This document shows, piece after piece, positions 1 through 5,717 of a stretch of 7,816 bases of DNA. This DNA comes from JBKEAJ01 sp047972135. GTDB taxonomy: Bacteria; Bacteroidota; Bacteroidia; Bacteroidales; Prolixibacteraceae. Location: the NCBI GenBank assembly GCA_047972135.1, contig JBKEAJ010000110.1, positions 1 through 7,816 of the forward strand, read 5' to 3'. A program made the position numbers and the translations under genes. Position 1 is the first letter of the stretch, and each line of letters begins with the position of its first letter. The notes under the pieces were generated by a model that made no database searches, had not been told where the DNA came from, and worked only from the letters and a program-made list of their open reading frames with translations.

Positions 1-474
1 GATAGTGAGTTTTCGTGATGCCTGAGAATTATCCTGCACACATTTATCCAAATCTCGCTTTATCATTTCTACATCAATGGTAGCTTGACGTATTGAATCT
101 TTAACTCCTAAGAACCCGTTATACTCTGTTATCAACTTTTGGTATAATCTCACATCTTTGCTACTCATTCCATCCATATAAGATGAAATCTGCTGTTTTC
201 GAGAGCTGACTGCATTCAGGAGTTCTACATCATTCAGATTCGTGTTAAAGCCGATTGTGTAGCTGAATAGTGTATCTACCTTACTTACCAACTCTAATTG
301 TTGGACGTAAATCTTATCGTATTCTTGTGTTTTTTCTACTATGCGATTCACTTCTACTTTATTTGTTTGCACATAGCAGAAGAATATTAGCACGCCTAGC
401 AATACGCTTGCTATGAGATAGCCTGAGAATTTTAGGTAGGCGTTAGTTACTTCTTTGTGATTTTTTGATTTCAT
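1..474 (-). CDS. tssO: TssO-like type VI secretion transmembrane protein (partial, 3' end outside window)
   Basis: The frame is open from an ATG at 474 to the window edge, giving the first 158 residues with no stop. Seen: a short basic N-terminus, one hydrophobic span at about residues 16-35 (FSGYLIASVLLGVLIFFCYV), then a charged, helix-rich region with a KDSIR segment at 125-129 and DLDKC at 141-145. A single N-terminal anchor followed by a periplasmic coiled region is how I recall TssO of the Bacteroidetes T6SS (subtype iii), an inner-membrane component of that machine. It lies 88 bases downstream of the exported-protein gene on the same strand. No clear Shine-Dalgarno is visible, as is common in this phylum. 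The family call rests on remembered similarity; another single-pass coiled-coil membrane protein is possible. Confidence 0.6.
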   Translation of the reverse strand, partial: MKSKNHKEVTNAYLKFSGYLIASVLLGVLIFFCYVQTNKVEVNRIVEKTQEYDKIYVQQLELVSKVDTLFSYTIGFNTNLNDVELLNAVSSRKQQISSYMDGMSSKDVRLYQKLITEYNGFLGVKDSIRQATIDVEMIKRDLDKCVQDNSQASRKLTI

Positions 475-494
475 ATTATTAAATACTCGTTTTA

Positions 495-512
495 ATTCTT
501 CTTCAGAAGAAT
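495..512. repeat. 18-bp dyad upstream of the tssO-like gene
   Basis: ATTCTTCT and AGAAGAAT are perfect 8-bp inverted arms separated by TC. The dyad lies in the 88-base gap between the exported-protein gene and the tssO-like gene, ending 21 bases before the latter's ATG. The 2-base spacer makes an ordinary RNA hairpin awkward, so a protein-binding operator or chance are the alternatives. It is not followed by a T-run in either direction, so it is not an intrinsic terminator. Confidence 0.35.
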
Positions 513-562
513 ATGGTCAGGTATATACTACTCTGAATCTCATATTTCAATTTATTAGTGTT

Positions 563-2203
563 TTATCTGTATTGCTTCATAAAATCATCAAAGCTATAGC
601 TCTTGGATAGATATGGGTTATCTCCCTTATTTTTATCCGATAAATGTTCCTTTTCCCATTCGTATGCTGCTTTTACTTGTTTGTTCTTATAGGATGAGCG
701 ATAAAAAATATCGACATCACTCACTATTTCATCATCATATCTACAAAACACACACGCTTCTGATGATGCATAATATTTCTTCATATAAGCCTTACTCTTT
801 GATTTGTACGATTCAGGTGCAAGGTTTTGTATAATCCAATAGCCATCTCTGCGTCCGGAAGTGAGGCTTCCTAGAAGCATTAGCTGACTATTCGGATAAT
901 ATTCTGCATACATGCCGGTTCCTAAACTAAAATCAGATTTATATAAGGTTTTTATTTCTAAGCTAAGTGTATCAAAAGATAATACTAGATATGAGCCATC
1001 GAGAAGCCCATTTTTCATATTGTAGAATTTATATAACCTTTTACCTGTTGTCAAATAAGCATTGCATAAGGCTGTATCTCTCCAAGTAATTTCTTTGGCA
1101 TATTCGTATTTATTTTCAGTATATCGCCTTAATTTCCTTAAATTCTTGCGACATGTTGATATGTCTTTCTCTATAATCATATTCAAACAAAGGCTATCCA
1201 GTAGTTCTATATCTAAATTAATAGAGTTTTTCGGTGTGTTCTGGGCATTATTATTTGTTAGCGTATCGTACTGTTTGTTAGTCTTGTTTGCAATAGTCGA
1301 ATCTTGTATATTATGCTCTTCTTTGAATTCCTGCACCTTACGCTGTATTGCAACTTTTACACCTAAAGTGGTAGAAGCTGTATAATAAACATTATCATAT
1401 ACATTATTGCCATATATTCCGTAATCGACATAGAATTCCGAATCGACATAACCTGTTGATACTCCAGATGAGTAACGAAATTTTGACATCACCCAAACAC
1501 CGTATAAACAACTATTTACCAATTTCCCTTTTCTAAATATCTCTCCATTAGTAAGAAATGAGCAGTAATATCCTGTACCATTGTTGAATGTTGATTTGTA
1601 AAGTGTATCTCTTTTTGCAAAATAGAATATTCGATAACCCAACGGCTGTATAGACTTAGAAGTTTCGATATCATTATATATATAAACACTATCCTCTTTG
1701 TATGAAGGTGAGGGAACCCCTCTTATCACACTGAACTCACCATGCAATTCGCCATTCTTTTGATTTGCTTCAACAACTATTCTAGATCCGGATACAAAGT
1801 CATTATTCGAGGTGTAACTTTCAATATGTTTTCCATTCATTACACCATCTTTAAAATATGCTGTAACATCAATATTGCTATCTTCCGGTATTAACTCTCC
1901 TGCCCATTTGACTCCATAAGTTCGATAACTTATGCCTGCCCATGAGCTAGCCATTGCTTTTTTCCCTCTAAAGCACCCATTTAGGGGTTGTCCCTTTTTG
2001 GGATACTTACAATTCATCCTTACATGATTACTATGATTTTCGTATAAGTTATATTCCTTAGAAACAATCTTAACGCTTCTATCTCCGGTAACATATATCC
2101 GTTGCCCTGTAATGCTATCTTCCATGAAATCATATATTCTCTGAGCATTAGCTGAATAAGATGCAGTTAATAATAGTAAAGTAACTAGTGCTGATTGTGT
2201 CAT
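563..2203 (-). CDS. Exported protein with duplicated MORN/YwqK-like segments; possible partner of the adjacent protease
   Basis: A 546-residue protein, using the ATG at 2203 rather than a longer in-frame start at 2263. The 2203 start puts a signal peptide at residues 1-20 (hydrophobic LVTLLLL, cleavage motif ANA|Q) and lies 2 bases after the upstream stop, with purine-rich AAAGAAGAAT ahead of it. The longer start would bury the signal and overlap the upstream gene. Seen inside: G/N-rich strand-turn segments such as NGKHIESY, NGELHGEF and NGLLDGSY. A clear internal duplication pairs residues 201-238 (LYKSTFNNGTGYY...YGVWV) with 420-458 (LYKSDFSLGTGMY...DGYWI). A low-complexity N/T/K linker runs at about 300-330. 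The pattern resembles MORN or YwqK-like repeat proteins; no catalytic motif is visible. Tight coupling to a protease gene and proximity to a T6SS gene suggest an immunity or accessory role in the periplasm, which is inference. Confidence 0.7.
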   Translation of the reverse strand: MTQSALVTLLLLTASYSANAQRIYDFMEDSITGQRIYVTGDRSVKIVSKEYNLYENHSNHVRMNCKYPKKGQPLNGCFRGKKAMASSWAGISYRTYGVKWAGELIPEDSNIDVTAYFKDGVMNGKHIESYTSNNDFVSGSRIVVEANQKNGELHGEFSVIRGVPSPSYKEDSVYIYNDIETSKSIQPLGYRIFYFAKRDTLYKSTFNNGTGYYCSFLTNGEIFRKGKLVNSCLYGVWVMSKFRYSSGVSTGYVDSEFYVDYGIYGNNVYDNVYYTASTTLGVKVAIQRKVQEFKEEHNIQDSTIANKTNKQYDTLTNNNAQNTPKNSINLDIELLDSLCLNMIIEKDISTCRKNLRKLRRYTENKYEYAKEITWRDTALCNAYLTTGKRLYKFYNMKNGLLDGSYLVLSFDTLSLEIKTLYKSDFSLGTGMYAEYYPNSQLMLLGSLTSGRRDGYWIIQNLAPESYKSKSKAYMKKYYASSEACVFCRYDDEIVSDVDIFYRSSYKNKQVKAAYEWEKEHLSDKNKGDNPYLSKSYSFDDFMKQYR

Positions 2204-2205
2204 AT

Positions 2206-2748
2206 TTATTCTTCTTTCTTTATCTTCTTTCTGAGTCCATCCCGTAGAATCATCCATTGCCAACTAAACCAACTATCTTTTGAAGTAGAATAATCCATAA
2301 TATTGGCTGTCGACTTGGATTCAAATAGAATGATTTCTCTACTTTTATCAGATATTTTTTTCTTGTAGAAAGCAATATTATCAATTGTTGTAGTGTTTTT
2401 ATTATCTTCTTTAAAATCGTTTTCCTCTATCTTTAGTTTCCTATTAAGATTAGCTATCTCTTCAGAAAGAGCAAGAGAGTCATTATCTAAGAATGTATGT
2501 CTACAGTGTAGAGTGTGTCCTATCTCATGAGCATATATGCCGGCATCACTTTTTGAGTTGTTAAAAACCATACATATGTTTCCTTCCATAGTTGCTAAAC
2601 CTTCAAGACGATTTGTTATAGCATTGCCAGTTGGTAGATTTACTGTTTCTAGATCTGTTAAAAACAGTACAGTAGCATTCTTTTTTGTAATGCTATATTT
2701 CAAATCATCTGTTAAACTTCTTAGTACATGACAAAAAACAATTAACAA
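2206..2748 (-). CDS. Metzincin-like zinc metalloprotease, 5'-truncated
   Basis: The frame gives 180 residues from a TTG at 2748, directly preceded by an in-frame TGA. The first internal Met is near residue 54, so no convincing start exists and the N-terminus is probably missing. Seen: the zinc site HEIGHTLHCRH at residues 74-84 (ligands H74, H78, H84; catalytic E75), then a Met-turn-like NIMDYS at 149-154. Metzincins carry HExxHxxGxxH; here the Gly position is His81. Between site and turn lies a charged, probably coiled stretch (90-140). There is no signal peptide, so export would need a dedicated system or the lost N-terminus. It ends 2 bases before the exported repeat protein and lies near a tssO-like gene, so a T6SS effector toxin domain is a reasonable guess. 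The reading frame has no internal damage, suggesting the truncation is recent. Likely non-functional as it stands. Confidence 0.65.
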   Translation of the reverse strand: MLIVFCHVLRSLTDDLKYSITKKNATVLFLTDLETVNLPTGNAITNRLEGLATMEGNICMVFNNSKSDAGIYAHEIGHTLHCRHTFLDNDSLALSEEIANLNRKLKIEENDFKEDNKNTTTIDNIAFYKKKISDKSREIILFESKSTANIMDYSTSKDSWFSWQWMILRDGLRKKIKKEE

Positions 2749-2776
2749 TCAATGTTCAGAAATTGAGGACATTGGC

Positions 2777-2856
2777 GTTTTCAAATAACCTTGATATTCT
2801 ACAATTTTGTGAATCATCAAACACACAAAATGAACATGAACATCAAGGTTGAAAAC
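2777..2856 (+). repeat. Long imperfect inverted repeat spanning the transposase start
   Basis: The left arm at 2777-2795 (GTTTTCAAATAACCTTGAT) pairs with the right arm at 2842-2856 (ATCAAGGTTGAAAAC) over 15 bases, with a 4-base ATAA bulge in the left arm. The 46-base loop contains both candidate ATGs (2830, 2836), and the right arm covers the first codons. In IS10 and IS50, comparable hairpins form only in transcripts entering from outside and block transposase translation. The same job here is inference by analogy. Confidence 0.5.
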
Positions 2857-3290
2857 AAAGATAGAAAATTATTTGAAATATTCAAAACAGCGACAAATTG
2901 GAATAAAGCCCGTATCTACTGGTTAATTAGTTTGATGAAACGAGCCATGAGACAAGTCTCACACAGAAGTATGATTATATTGTCGAGATACATCTGACAC
3001 TTAAAAAACAAAATATAAACAGATGAAATCACTGATAAAAATGCAAAATGCATCATACCTTGCGTTGGCACAAGTATTTGAAGGTAATGCTTCGTTTGAG
3101 TCTAATCTTCGAAGGATACAGCGTTTCTTCGCTGAGTTTATTTTTGACCCTACGATATTTGCTAAATTGATATTTTCCCTTCTACCCGAAGAACCACCAT
3201 ACCGCTTGAGTATGGATAGGACAAATTGGAAATTCGGGAAAACCGACATCAACATACTGATGTTGTCTGTCTGCTACAAGGGTGTTGCTT
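2830..3290 (+). pseudogene. IS4-type DDE transposase, 5' fragment, interrupted and 3'-truncated
   Basis: Two frames together read as one transposase N-terminus. The first runs from ATG 2830 (or 2836) through KVENKDRKLFEIFKTATNWN and YWLISLMK. The second, from 3023, reads SLIKMQNASYLALAQ, then NLRRIQRFFAEF, LIFSLLPEEPPYRLSMDRTN, WKFGKTDINILMLSVCYKGVA. The segment SMDRTNWKFGKTDINIL is typical of Bacteroidales IS4-like transposases, and the Asp of MDRTN is probably the first DDE residue. Only about 125 of an expected roughly 400 residues remain: coding similarity stops near 3290, where relaxase sequence on the other strand begins. The frames are separated by an 88-bp insertion described separately. 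Not functional. Confidence 0.8.
2934..3028. repeat. 88-bp insertion in the transposase gene bounded by 7-bp direct repeats
   Basis: GATGAAA occurs at 2934-2940 and again at 3022-3028. Deleting one copy plus the 81 bases between them (88 bp) joins YWLISLMK to SLIKMQNASYLALAQ in one frame, so the break in the transposase is explained exactly by this segment. Inside are GAGAC-AA-GTCTC (2949-2960) and CATCTG (2991-2996) opposing CAGATG (3020-3025). No terminal inverted repeats matching each other are visible. It may be a tiny non-autonomous insertion with a target duplication, or filler DNA from imprecise excision. Confidence 0.65.
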
Positions 3291-3461
3291 ACATCCTCCT
3301 TAGTTCCCTTTGGCGTTTCATATCCATTGCTGATTTCAGTCCCATTTCAATGGCGATGTTGTGAGCAATGTGTTGCGCATGAGTTCATATCCTTTCTGTG
3401 GATTTACCACATATCCGACTAGTGCCGTTCCGCCGACACATGATTTTGCTTTTGCTATCAT
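3289..3461 (-). pseudogene. Relaxase (MobB-like) reduced to its N- and C-terminal ends
   Basis: From ATG 3461 the frame reads MIAKAKSCVGGTALVGYVV then KGYELMRN, which I recognise as the start of Bacteroides mobilization relaxases. The same frame soon hits TGA at 3336-3338 (41 residues). From about 3369, one frame over, it reads IAHNIAIEMGLKSAMDMKRQ then RELRRM and TAA at 3291-3289, a relaxase-like C-terminus. The whole catalytic middle, including the metal-binding His cluster, is absent, and the two ends meet out of frame near 3370. The ATG overlaps the preceding stop by one base (TAATG), which keeps the original translational coupling of the mobilization operon. Its stop sits exactly at the junction with the IS4 fragment. 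Not functional. Confidence 0.7.
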
Positions 3462-4270
3462 TAGTAAAATTTCTTTAGGTGTTTGTTTACTTCTTCAATG
3501 GCTTCCTTGATTGCTGTCCGAAGCTCCGAGCTTGCCCTGTACTTCATAAAGTTTGCAATGTTCTGAAAGTTGTTTTTCAGCTTCGTGAGTTCCTTGTAGC
3601 ATCGCACTTCATCTGCCGTGAGCTTGTATGCCAAATCATAATCGAGCATCAAACGAATGTCCGAATAGGATTTCAAAGCTGATAAAAGAGGATTAATTAA
3701 GGCGACCGAATTCATAACAATGAAATCGGACTGCCCGATAAAATCCGATGCCTCTTTGCCACTCCTACGACCAATTTCAAGAAGCGATAAGAAATCAAAG
3801 AATCCCTCGAAAACAAACACTCGTTTGGTTTCGCTGTGCGCAATAGTCGAGAGGGCTTTTGATGTACAAGCCTTGTAATAAGGATTGCGGATTTCATATC
3901 CACCCTTATCGTTCTTGAAAGCTAGTGCAAAGTAGCTATTGCCTTTCTGGCTGATATTATATGGGGTGGGTTTAAGGTTAGACTTAGGTGCTAAAATCCT
4001 GTACTTAGTCTTAACCCTATGTCCACCTCCGGAAACGAAATCTAACAGACCTGCATCTTTCAATTTCTTGCGTGAGGATTTCAGAACATCAACGGATATT
4101 CCGACATTTACAGATAGGCGATTGCTGGGACATTCAATCCATTCTGCCCAATAAGAGCGGTTGGCTAGGTGGAGTAAGTAGAAATACGGCTTAGTGTCAT
4201 TTCCGCTGAAGCATTCCTGTTCCTCAACTCTCCAAAAGTTGGATGTTAGCTCATAATAATTCAATAGCAA
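3461..4270 (-). CDS. Chimeric mobile-element ORF: replication-type HTH domain + Toprim fragment + MobC-like tail
   Basis: An uninterrupted 269-codon frame that appears to be three partial proteins. Residues 1 to about 105 (NYYELTSNFWRVEEQ, LANRSYWAEWIECP, VNVGISVDVLKSSRKKLKDA) resemble the winged-helix/DnaD-like proteins of Bacteroides mobile elements. Residues about 108-213 (SYFALAFKNDKGGYEIRNPY, VFVFEGFFDFLSLL, LMLDYD) are a Toprim primase domain with Glu155 and the Asp210/Asp212 pair; the zinc-finger part of such primases is missing. Residues about 217-269 (LTADEVRCYKEL, NNFQNIANFMKY) resemble the end of MobC-type relaxosome proteins. The start is TTG at 4270 and the frame has no upstream ATG before a TAA, so the original start is also lost. 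I judge it a product of successive deletions rather than a working enzyme, although the frame is open. Confidence 0.6.
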   Translation of the reverse strand: MLLNYYELTSNFWRVEEQECFSGNDTKPYFYLLHLANRSYWAEWIECPSNRLSVNVGISVDVLKSSRKKLKDAGLLDFVSGGGHRVKTKYRILAPKSNLKPTPYNISQKGNSYFALAFKNDKGGYEIRNPYYKACTSKALSTIAHSETKRVFVFEGFFDFLSLLEIGRRSGKEASDFIGQSDFIVMNSVALINPLLSALKSYSDIRLMLDYDLAYKLTADEVRCYKELTKLKNNFQNIANFMKYRASSELRTAIKEAIEEVNKHLKKFY

Positions 4271-4288
4271 AAGAATCGCTAAACATCC

Positions 4289-4531
4289 ATGATTATGTAG
4301 TTTTTATTTTGGGTGGCAGCTTGTGGCGTCGTTATGGTAGCTTGTGGCTCCCCTAAGAAATATTTAGTTTACAGTAAAACCGATAAATCTGGAGAGAAAG
4401 CATTAAAGAATATACACCCACTTTCTACTTTTGAGGAATTTCTACATCATCAATTTGCACCAACAATTATAAGCTGTATATTTTCCATTAGAAAACAGCG
4501 TTATTGCGTGGACAAAAGCGGACTTTTCTAG
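4289..4531 (+). pseudogene. Lipoprotein-like gene with a stop in its signal peptide
   Basis: From ATG 4289 the frame reads M-I-M, TAG (4298-4300), then FLFWVAACGVVMVACGSPKK and on to TAG at 4529-4531. Apart from the TAG this is a bacterial lipoprotein signal: a hydrophobic run followed by lipobox-like VAAC and MVAC. Starting after the stop (GTG 4313) leaves too little hydrophobic sequence for export. About 60 residues follow the cysteine with no recognised domain. A strong terminator on the same strand 42 bases downstream supports a former plus-strand transcription unit. The 3' part may itself be rearranged. The protein family is not recognised. Confidence 0.4.
4314..4348 (+). repeat. Tandem duplication (21-base period) covering the lipobox
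   Basis: TGGCAGCTTGTGGC at 4314-4327 recurs as TGGTAGCTTGTGGC at 4335-4348, one mismatch in 14 with a 21-base period. It gives two in-frame lipobox-like sequences seven codons apart (VAACG, MVACG). Replication slippage would explain it. Confidence 0.55.
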
Positions 4532-4572
4532 GAAAATAAATATAAGGTACATTCCCCTACTTGAGGAGCGAA

Positions 4573-4606
4573 AGCGGTAGAATATAGAGTTCTCCCGCTT
4601 TTTTTT
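4573..4606 (+). terminator. Intrinsic terminator
   Basis: AGCGGTAGAA (4573-4582) pairs with TTCTCCCGCT (4590-4599) with one mismatch, leaving a 7-base loop, and runs straight into eight T residues (4599-4606). The orientation serves plus-strand transcription coming from the lipoprotein-like remnant and insulates it from ruvX. In the reverse direction the stem is followed by only three T residues. Confidence 0.75.
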
Positions 4607-4652
4607 ATGCAATGAAATCAAACTCGCATAGAGCCTTTCAATTGCGAGGATT

Positions 4653-4683
4653 TTGCCTATCAGCGTTAAAGTGAGTACCTTTG
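4653..4683 (+). promoter_or_regulatory. Bacteroidetes-type promoter for ruvX-def
   Basis: TTG at 4653-4655 (within TTTTG), 20 bases, then TACCTTTG at 4676-4683, matching the -33/-7 layout (TAnnTTTG) used by the primary sigma factor in this phylum. Initiation a few bases past the -7 box would fall near 4688-4690, at the GTG start codon itself. Confidence 0.7.
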
Positions 4684-4687
4684 CATC

Positions 4688-5113
4688 GTGAGTAGAATTA
4701 TGGCAATAGATTATGGCAAGGTGCGGACGGGGCTTGCCGTTACTGATATCCTGAGAATTTCGGCAAATCGCTTAGAGACTGTGGAGACCTTTAGGTTATT
4801 CAAATTCCTACAATCGTATTTTTCTACCGAAGATGTGCATATCGTTGTTGTGGGCTATCCCTACGAGGAGAACTTTACGCCATCAGAAAATGCGTCGAGA
4901 GTTGACAATTTTGTGGAGAAATTCAAAGCCAAATATCCTGATAAAGAGCTTGTTTTGCAAGACGAGCGGTACACCTCACGCATGGCGCAACAGGCCATTA
5001 TCGATGCAGGACTAAAAAAGACAAAACGCCGTGATAAAGGCTTGGTTGACGGAGTGAGTGCCACGATAATTTTGCAATCCTACTTAGATTCGCTTGAAAA
5101 CATAAACACATGA
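4688..5113 (+). CDS. ruvX: RuvX/YqgF family RNase H-fold nuclease (putative pre-16S rRNA nuclease / Holliday junction resolvase)
   Basis: A 141-residue protein, close to the usual 135-145 for the family. Seen: IDYGKVRTGLAV at residues 7-18 with the catalytic-type Asp8, VVGYP at 54-58 (usually VGLP), QDERYTS at 91-97 with Glu93, and LVDGVSATIILQSYL at 119-133 with Asp121. These are the acidic residues of the RNase H fold in this family, whose members trim the 5' end of 16S rRNA precursor and were earlier proposed to resolve Holliday junctions. The GTG at 4688 is preferred over ATG 4700 because it restores the usual M-x-R-I-x-AIDYG beginning. No Shine-Dalgarno is visible and the promoter lies directly upstream, so the mRNA may be leaderless. 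Its TGA overlaps the ATG of def by 4 bases (ATGA), so the two are co-transcribed and translationally coupled. Confidence 0.9.
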   Translation: MSRIMAIDYGKVRTGLAVTDILRISANRLETVETFRLFKFLQSYFSTEDVHIVVVGYPYEENFTPSENASRVDNFVEKFKAKYPDKELVLQDERYTSRMAQQAIIDAGLKKTKRRDKGLVDGVSATIILQSYLDSLENINT

Positions 5114-5676
5114 AAATATACCCCATATACGTTTACGGCAATTCTTTGCTGAGAGAAGTGGCAAAGCCCATCAGCAAGGATTACGAAGGACTTCAAGACT
5201 TGATTGAAGACATGTTTCAGACCATGTATAAGTCTGAGGGAGTAGGTCTTGCTGCTCCTCAGATAGGTAAATCAATACGCATATTCGTTGTCGATGCTAC
5301 CGCTGCAGCAGACGAAGAAAACCCGGAGTTGGCAGACTTCAAGAAAGTATTTATCAATCCCGAGATACTAGAATTGTCGGGTGATGAATGGAATATGAGC
5401 GAGGGCTGTTTGAGTATTCCCAAGCTGAACGAAGATGTTTCTCGTCCCGACATTGTAAGGATACGTTACGTAGACGAGAATTTCGAAGAACACGAAGAAA
5501 CCTACAAAGGCTATGCAGGCAGAATAATACAACACGAATACGACCATTTGGAAGGAAGGATGTTTGTAGACCACCTATCGCCACTTCGCAAGAAACTCAT
5601 AAAGAAGAAGTTATCAAAAATCTCATCAGGAGAGACAGTCGCAGCTTACAAAACCATACTTCCCAAAAAACGATAA
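5110..5676 (+). CDS. def: Peptide deformylase
   Basis: A 188-residue cytoplasmic metalloenzyme that removes the formyl group from the initiator methionine of new proteins. All three family motifs are present and intact: GVGLAAPQ at residues 44-51, EGCLS at 98-102 with the metal-binding Cys100, and HEYDH at 142-146 with His142 and His146 as ligands and Glu143 as catalyst. Length and the Lys-rich C-terminus are ordinary. It starts at ATG 5110 inside the ruvX stop, an ATGA overlap. The pairing ruvX-def is familiar in Bacteroidales genomes, where more core genes often follow. Here a 91-base gap with a RuvX-like scrap comes next, then dusB. Confidence 0.97.
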   Translation: MKIYPIYVYGNSLLREVAKPISKDYEGLQDLIEDMFQTMYKSEGVGLAAPQIGKSIRIFVVDATAAADEENPELADFKKVFINPEILELSGDEWNMSEGCLSIPKLNEDVSRPDIVRIRYVDENFEEHEETYKGYAGRIIQHEYDHLEGRMFVDHLSPLRKKLIKKKLSKISSGETVAAYKTILPKKR

Positions 5677-5678
5677 CT

Positions 5679-5717
5679 ATGCTTTTAGGTATAGACTACG
5701 GTGTACAGCGTCATTAG
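5679..5717 (+). pseudogene. 12-codon RuvX-like N-terminal scrap
   Basis: Just after def, ATG 5679 begins MLLGIDYGVQRH and ends at TAG 5715-5717. The xLGIDYGxxR pattern is how RuvX/YqgF proteins start, and it echoes AIDYGKVR of the ruvX gene a kilobase upstream, but with different codons, so it is not a recent copy of that gene. It could be the stump of a second YqgF-like gene deleted at about 5710, or coincidence in a short frame. Confidence 0.25.

Larger units (their letters stand above)
2749..4275. mobile_element. Composite graveyard of mobile DNA: IS4 remnant plus collapsed mobilization module
   Basis: Between the truncated protease and the lipoprotein remnant lies foreign DNA with no intact mobility gene. 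It holds, left to right, the 5' third of an IS4-type transposase (+), then on the minus strand a relaxase reduced to its two ends, and a fused HTH/Toprim/MobC-like ORF. Outer boundaries are estimates. The left edge is placed where the protease frame meets TGA at 2749-2751, the right edge where the minus frame runs out of protein-like sequence near 4275. No right IS end, target duplication or attachment site can be recognised. Confidence 0.6.

Noticed and set aside
2204..2263. Longer N-terminus for the exported repeat protein (start at 2263)
   Set aside because: It would overlap the protease gene by about 58 bases and bury the signal peptide behind 20 polar residues. The 2203 ATG fits spacing and export.
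2949..2960. GAGAC-AA-GTCTC palindrome as an operator
   Set aside because: It lies inside a dead transposase insertion with no gene to control; kept only as a description of the insert.
3001..3255. Minus-strand 84-codon frame
   Set aside because: It is antisense to the recognisable IS4 transposase segment and has no protein-like features.
3939..4154. Plus-strand 71-codon frame
   Set aside because: Mirror frame of the HTH/Toprim ORF, with no start context or motif.
5354..5717. Other-frame ORFs across def
   Set aside because: All overlap the well supported deformylase gene and lack any family resemblance, apart from the last 12 codons treated separately.
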